Part shown: positions 43,501 through 46,811 of the stretch, piece after piece
How positions within the stretch are numbered: the stretch's first letter is position 1
How the letters are laid out: each line of letters opens with the position of its first letter
Origin: Discostella pseudostelligera
Taxonomy: Eukaryota; Bacillariophyta; Thalassiosirophyceae; Thalassiosirales; Thalassiosiraceae
Assembly (NCBI GenBank): GCA_036940085.1
Contig: JALLBK010000104.1
Coordinates: 1 to 46,811, forward strand
Reading direction: 5' to 3'
DNA: 46,811 nt
The notes under the pieces: generated by a model
Told to the model about the DNA's origin: nothing
Database searches by the model: none
Seen by the model: the letters and a program-made list of their open reading frames with translations, nothing else
Made by a program: the position numbers and the translations under genes

Positions 43501-44091
43501 CTTGTCAAGCATCAGATCAATTGTTCGTATCCTACCCCCGATGCGTTGTCGTGCCTCGAGAACTAACACATCATGCCGTCGCTCAGATAATTCGCGTGCA
43601 CATGCCAAGCCGGAGATTCCCGCACCTATAATGATAACGCGAGGTGGACGGGGTGCACCACTACTTGATGAAGTGGAGGATGAAGCCGCTTTTACTTCTG
43701 CCGCTGAAGATGCTTTTGCTGCTGCTGCTGCTGCTGGCCTTTTCTTTTTGCTAGACTTCTTATTGGTAGCATTCATACGTCCACCCCTACTAGTGTCATC
43801 GCCTGTATAATATTTTCTAGATCGAGCAGGCAATGATCGACAGCTCCGCTTGCCAATGTTGATGTTGTTGGATGCATCGTCTAAACCCGAACCCAAACTC
43901 AATCGCTTCGATCGTCGGGTAGGTTCCGTCTCCAACGCCGCCGCCCTCTTCGTCTTCTCTACTTGTGAACTCCCAGCCTTCAGCTTCAAGAAGTCCCAGT
44001 CGCCCTCCTCGGCGCCCACACCCTGCATTGACGGTCGTGCTATGAACCGCGACGGTGGATTGCGATGACGATTTGATCTCTGTTCTTCCAT
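40557..44091 (-). CDS. LSD1-like FAD amine oxidase with C-terminal SANT/Myb-like segment
   Basis: Exons 44091-41268 and 41185-40557 (CCGCAGG|GTAAGT to TTTCAG|GGG) give 1150 residues. Residues 1-145 are basic, with KRSCRSLPARSRK and KKSSKKKRP stretches that look nuclear. The FAD domain begins RVIIIGAGISGLACARE (GxGxxG 156-161) and EARQRIGGRIRT. The flavin-facing lysine of LSD1 (K661) is matched in GVGAYNKCCMSFENSFW (K803). The C-terminal FAD motif is LFAGEATTPYHPSTIHGAFETGIREA. Long disordered inserts separate these parts. Residues about 1045-1115 (SKRWWFDDDSSILRGVESFG, EERYNSLIRR) look like a SANT/Myb repeat. Histone H3 lysine demethylation is the likely role; polyamine oxidation is the alternative. 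The ATG MEEQRSN is preferred because the frame upstream starts non-ATG. Confidence 0.83.
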
Positions 44092-44404
44092 TGCATTGCA
44101 ATTGATGAATTCAAATGAATTCGAAATTATTTTGAAGCAGCATGCACCACAGACCATAGACCATGGGTAAGGCTCCCGCCAAATCACTGCCACGTGGAAT
44201 TTTTGTGTCTCGAGTCATCATTTTGCTGCCAGGTGGAAGGAGTTTGTGTCGAGTCGGCGACTTGCGACTGTCCATCGATGTATCAGTACGAACGGTCGAC
44301 CATCGACCATGACATTGTTTTCGGAAGTGGATGTGTCGGGAATAGGTAAGTAGAAGAGAATTCAGATTATGCTTCAGTTATTTATGATTACCGTGGTTTC
44401 GGAT
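44092..44404. promoter_or_regulatory. LSD1-like gene 5' flank with composite-module array D
   Basis: This is a 313-bp region. Plus-strand boxes: CTCCCGCCAAATC 44173-44185, CCACGTGG 44190-44197, CTCGAGTC 44209-44216, CCAGGTGG 44229-44236 and GTCGAGTCG 44248-44256. Here the module points away from the gene it flanks, unlike arrays A-C. Confidence 0.6.
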
Positions 44405-46399
44405 CTACAAACCCAGTAACCAAGCTTGCCAAGCTGCATTCTCAAAGTACTTCCTTCCAGGAGGAGCAGAAGCAGTAAATCGTTCCAAGCGCGATGAGAA
44501 CGGATTGAGTTCTGGTGCCCACAATTGCCGGGCAATCGCGTTGGAATTTTCTTGAAGTTTGATCGACTTATTGATAGCTATCGTCTCTACTACCTCAGTG
44601 ATGACTGAGGCATCGTCTTCCGATTCCTCCAATGTGTACGCTGTTATAACAAATAGTGTATTGCCTATCAACGACATTCTGTCGTTAGCTGGACTGTCAA
44701 TGTTGTTTCCTCTTATCATGCATTCAATTGTTGGCTTCCATGTATCATAACCCCAAATGCCTGCATTGAATGCAATAGACAGATCTGCAGGTTCATCGAC
44801 ATCATCGATGCACGAAGGAACTTCGTGATATTCTCGCTGATGAAAGATTGCTTTTGCTGTAGTCAATCCGCCCATTTGAGTGATTGGTGAAGGTAATAAA
44901 TCCAAAGTTCTTCCATCCATCGCACTTGGAACATTGGGTCCTGAGAATTCAATTAGTAGAGTGTCAATGGATTGAGCCGCAATTTCAGCTCCGTTAGATT
45001 CCCCAAGTGATCCTGAATGCAATGCAGCATTCAACCAGCGCACAAAAGGTCCCACTAATTTATGCACCAACGCTTCTGACGAACATTCAATGCCATCTGC
45101 TCCAAGAATGTGGATTGTCAGTGTTTTGGAAGAACGAATTGGTTGATGCTGAGATGCTCCGAGCCCTGTCACGCTCATCTTTCTTCGGAAACATATTAAA
45201 GGCCATAACCGAAGCACTGCTTCCGATAGTGTGGCACTCCTAGACAAATTCGCCGAGGCAGCTTGTGCTTTTGGTGTAACTCGCCGAAATGCTGCCAATG
45301 GCACTGCTGGAATAATGTTGTGGGTTTGTAATTGCTTGTCTCTTGATTGCTCCATAACCCGAGAGGTGAAATTTATGATGGAGGCTAAAGCAGAATCTGT
45401 CGCAATATCAGCTGCACATGTTGAAAATGAGGACAGTGCCCCTGCGTCTAATGTGGTGGCGAATTGAGGTGCTTTCAATCGAATTGACTGCATTGCTTTC
45501 TGGATGGCATTGATGTCAATTGGTTTTGACTTTATCGACTTCGATTCTTTCAACTGTTTTGTTGTTGCTCCTACGCCTGCTGCTGCTGCTAAAGCTATTG
45601 GCGGATGTGTTGCTGATTCGATTGGCATATTAGACTCATCGGGAAATAAGGCTTCACCTTTTTGCATCATTGCTCCGTCGGATTCTTCCTCGGTAAAGGA
45701 TGGAAAGCTTGCAGTAAACTGAGTCAGTTGGCTCGTCTCAACTAGATTTTCATTTGATTCGTATTCATTAGTCACATCCGTGGACATCATCTCTAACGTC
45801 GCCGAATGCTCGATCTCCAATCCTCGAAGTGCGCGTTCGGCCAAGAGATGAAAATCATCTGGTACCTCTAACGAATGCATAGAGTTTGCGTCTGCATCAC
45901 CACTGTCATTATCGAGATTTCCATTTCCATTGTTGCTCATATCCGTATGGCTTGAGTCGCCATCGTCGTCGTGATCATAATCATGAGATATTGCATATCC
46001 AAATGCACTGTTTTTCACTCCGTTCACACGCCTTGGCGGTGCACCCATCATGTGATAATAACCATTCGAATAGAGATCTCCATTCATTTCCTCATTGACC
46101 ATGGCAAAGTTATCCCCGTCGTCACTATCACCATCACTTCCGTCATGCATCATGACTAATTCGTTCAGATTGAAGTTGAGTGGCGCGTAGCCCTCCATCG
46201 CATGATCGAGATGAGGGTGTGGTGAAGATGACCGCTCGCCGCCGACACCCCCATCTTGGGTATCATCTTCGCCTCTACCTCTACTGACAGTACTGTTCCT
46301 ATCCTCGGCATCAGACGTACCCGATGTTGCGCCATTCTCCTCGCTTCGTCTCCCGTCAGTGCTGGGGCTGACTTCGTTGTCCACGTCAAGGAGGCTCAT
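44405..46399 (-). CDS. MSS51 C-terminal-domain protein with long acidic N-terminus
   Basis: Intronless, 664 residues, first ATG at 46399. The first 240 residues are Asp/Ser/Asn-rich and probably disordered. The segment about 270-400 is helical (AIQKAMQSIRLKAPQFATTL). The C-terminal 250 residues match the domain that follows MYND zinc fingers in MSS51-like proteins: LTIHILGADGIEC, LLIEFSGPNVPSAMDGRTLDLL, FHQREYHE, ADLSIAFNAGIWGYDTWKPTIECM, LFVITAYTLEESEDD and NPFSSRLERF-x9-RKYFENAAWQAWLLG. No MYND finger is visible. Fungal Mss51 controls COX1 translation, but the function of the isolated C-domain is unknown, so no process is assigned. Confidence 0.77.
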   Translation of the reverse strand: MSLLDVDNEVSPSTDGRRSEENGATSGTSDAEDRNSTVSRGRGEDDTQDGGVGGERSSSPHPHLDHAMEGYAPLNFNLNELVMMHDGSDGDSDDGDNFAMVNEEMNGDLYSNGYYHMMGAPPRRVNGVKNSAFGYAISHDYDHDDDGDSSHTDMSNNGNGNLDNDSGDADANSMHSLEVPDDFHLLAERALRGLEIEHSATLEMMSTDVTNEYESNENLVETSQLTQFTASFPSFTEEESDGAMMQKGEALFPDESNMPIESATHPPIALAAAAGVGATTKQLKESKSIKSKPIDINAIQKAMQSIRLKAPQFATTLDAGALSSFSTCAADIATDSALASIINFTSRVMEQSRDKQLQTHNIIPAVPLAAFRRVTPKAQAASANLSRSATLSEAVLRLWPLICFRRKMSVTGLGASQHQPIRSSKTLTIHILGADGIECSSEALVHKLVGPFVRWLNAALHSGSLGESNGAEIAAQSIDTLLIEFSGPNVPSAMDGRTLDLLPSPITQMGGLTTAKAIFHQREYHEVPSCIDDVDEPADLSIAFNAGIWGYDTWKPTIECMIRGNNIDSPANDRMSLIGNTLFVITAYTLEESEDDASVITEVVETIAINKSIKLQENSNAIARQLWAPELNPFSSRLERFTASAPPGRKYFENAAWQAWLLGL

Positions 46400-46572
46400 T
46401 GTTCGGTTACTACTACTACTATCTACTAAGTACTACTACTCCACGTAAAACCACAATCTAGAGGTCCGTCGGCAGCTAGAGCTTAAGCTAGCGGCATTGG
46501 TGCACTTTGCTTTTTGGCTTTGCTTGCAAAATAGGAGTAACAAAGAACGGCCTGTCCATCAACCAAACAGAT

Positions 46573-46603
46573 CCACGTGGCATTCACGGACCTCTCCACG
46601 TGG
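46573..46603. promoter_or_regulatory. Paired CCACGTGG palindromes upstream of the MSS51-type gene
   Basis: CCACGTGG occurs at 46573-46580 and 46596-46603, 23 bp apart, about 175-205 bp upstream of the MSS51-type start and 40-70 bp before the tRNA-Glu-like copy. The E2F-like and GTCGAGTC boxes are absent here. Confidence 0.5.
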
Positions 46604-46644
46604 TCGAATAGTAGAGGCAAAAAATGTTGTCTGTCCGCCACCAT

Positions 46645-46717
46645 TCCGCCATGGTGTAGGTGGTTATCACAGGAGCCTTTCACGTTCCAAACCGGGGTTC
46701 GAGTCCCCGTGGCCATG
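46645..46717 (+). tRNA. tRNA-Glu(TTC)-like, acceptor stem imperfect, possible pseudogene
   Basis: The D arm (GTG-TAGGTGGTTAT-CAC), anticodon arm (GGAGC CTTTCAC GTTCC, anticodon TTC at 46679-46681) and T arm (CGGGG TTCGAGT CCCCG) are well formed and fit eukaryotic tRNA-Glu. The 5' acceptor strand TCCGCCA should face TGGCGGA, but the sequence reads TGGCCAT, so only four inner pairs form. No T-run follows. It may be a decayed gene, or the 3' end may have been altered by local duplication. Confidence 0.6.
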
Positions 46718-46756
46718 TAGGATCATATTTGTAAGTATGACCCCTGTGATCATGAA

Positions 46757-46811
46757 TCCGCCATAGTGTAGGTGGTTATCACAGGAGCCTCTCACGTTCC
46801 AAACCGGGGTT
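46757..46811 (+). tRNA. trnE: tRNA-Glu(CTC), 3' end cut by window edge
   Basis: The 55 visible bases match the upstream copy except for two: position 9 (G to A) and the first anticodon base (T to C), giving anticodon CTC at 46791-46793. The acceptor 5' strand, D arm and anticodon arm are intact; half the T arm and the 3' acceptor strand lie beyond the window. Confidence 0.65.

Noticed and set aside
1..46811. CRISPR arrays, insertion sequences, transposons
   Set aside because: No spaced identical repeats, transposase frames or terminal repeats with target duplications were seen. The only long exact repeats are the three assembly overlaps.

Overview
This is a eukaryotic nuclear window from an alga with a red-lineage secondary plastid, most likely a diatom (probably centric, but genus not resolved). 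The main signs are bipartite plastid presequences: an ER signal peptide cleaved just before Phe, with ASAF-like sites such as SASAF, VSAF and CTGF. Several of these are followed by a second, thylakoid-lumen signal. Other signs are short GT-AG introns (about 70-140 nt), high gene density (about 20 genes in 46.8 kb, mostly alternating head-to-head and tail-to-tail) and compact 5' flanks. There are no operons, transposons or CRISPR arrays.

Layout. 1-4557: a JmjC/cupin_8 hydroxylase (partial), then three plastid-targeted genes: a YlmG/YggT membrane protein, a PsbP-like lumen protein and a DUF1499-like lumen protein. 4744-12464: SEC63 (ER translocon J-protein) and a very large DDB1. 12813-18141: an unrecognised plastid-type protein, a HisN/IMPase-type phosphatase, a second unrecognised plastid-type protein, and a four-exon sugar-phosphate cyclase of the dehydroquinate synthase superfamily that looks like the sedoheptulose-7-phosphate cyclase (EEVS/DDGS) branch. 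18813-30974: APC3/CDC27, a type I membrane protein of unknown role, ribosomal protein eS4, a selenocysteine tRNA, a SppA-type peptidase and CstF-64. 31463-36504: an eight-exon gene whose single reading frame joins a class V aminotransferase (cysteine desulfurase-like) to a TtcA-like tRNA thiolase. 37015-46399: a bifunctional aldehyde-alcohol dehydrogenase (AdhE), an LSD1-like amine oxidase with a C-terminal SANT/Myb-like segment, and a protein with an MSS51-type C-terminal domain. 46645-46811: two tRNA-Glu-like copies in tandem.

Three observations stand out. (1) The desulfurase-TtcA fusion puts a predicted sulfur donor and a predicted tRNA thiolase in one 1424-residue chain. (2) A recurrent composite cis-module sits in many 5' flanks: an E2F-like CCCGCCAAA box, a CCACGTGG palindrome and a GTCGAGTC box. 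It occurs as small arrays upstream of SEC63, eS4, the fusion gene and the LSD1-like gene. (3) A well-formed tRNA-Sec shows that the organism has the tRNA needed to decode UGA as selenocysteine.

Caution on sequence quality: single N bases at 19867, 34556 and 35209 are each flanked by perfect 72-base direct repeats. These are unmerged contig overlaps. They break the apparent frames of CDC27 and the fusion gene; counting each overlap once restores continuous frames. Exon boundaries are my reading of splice signals and family conservation; no transcript data were used.
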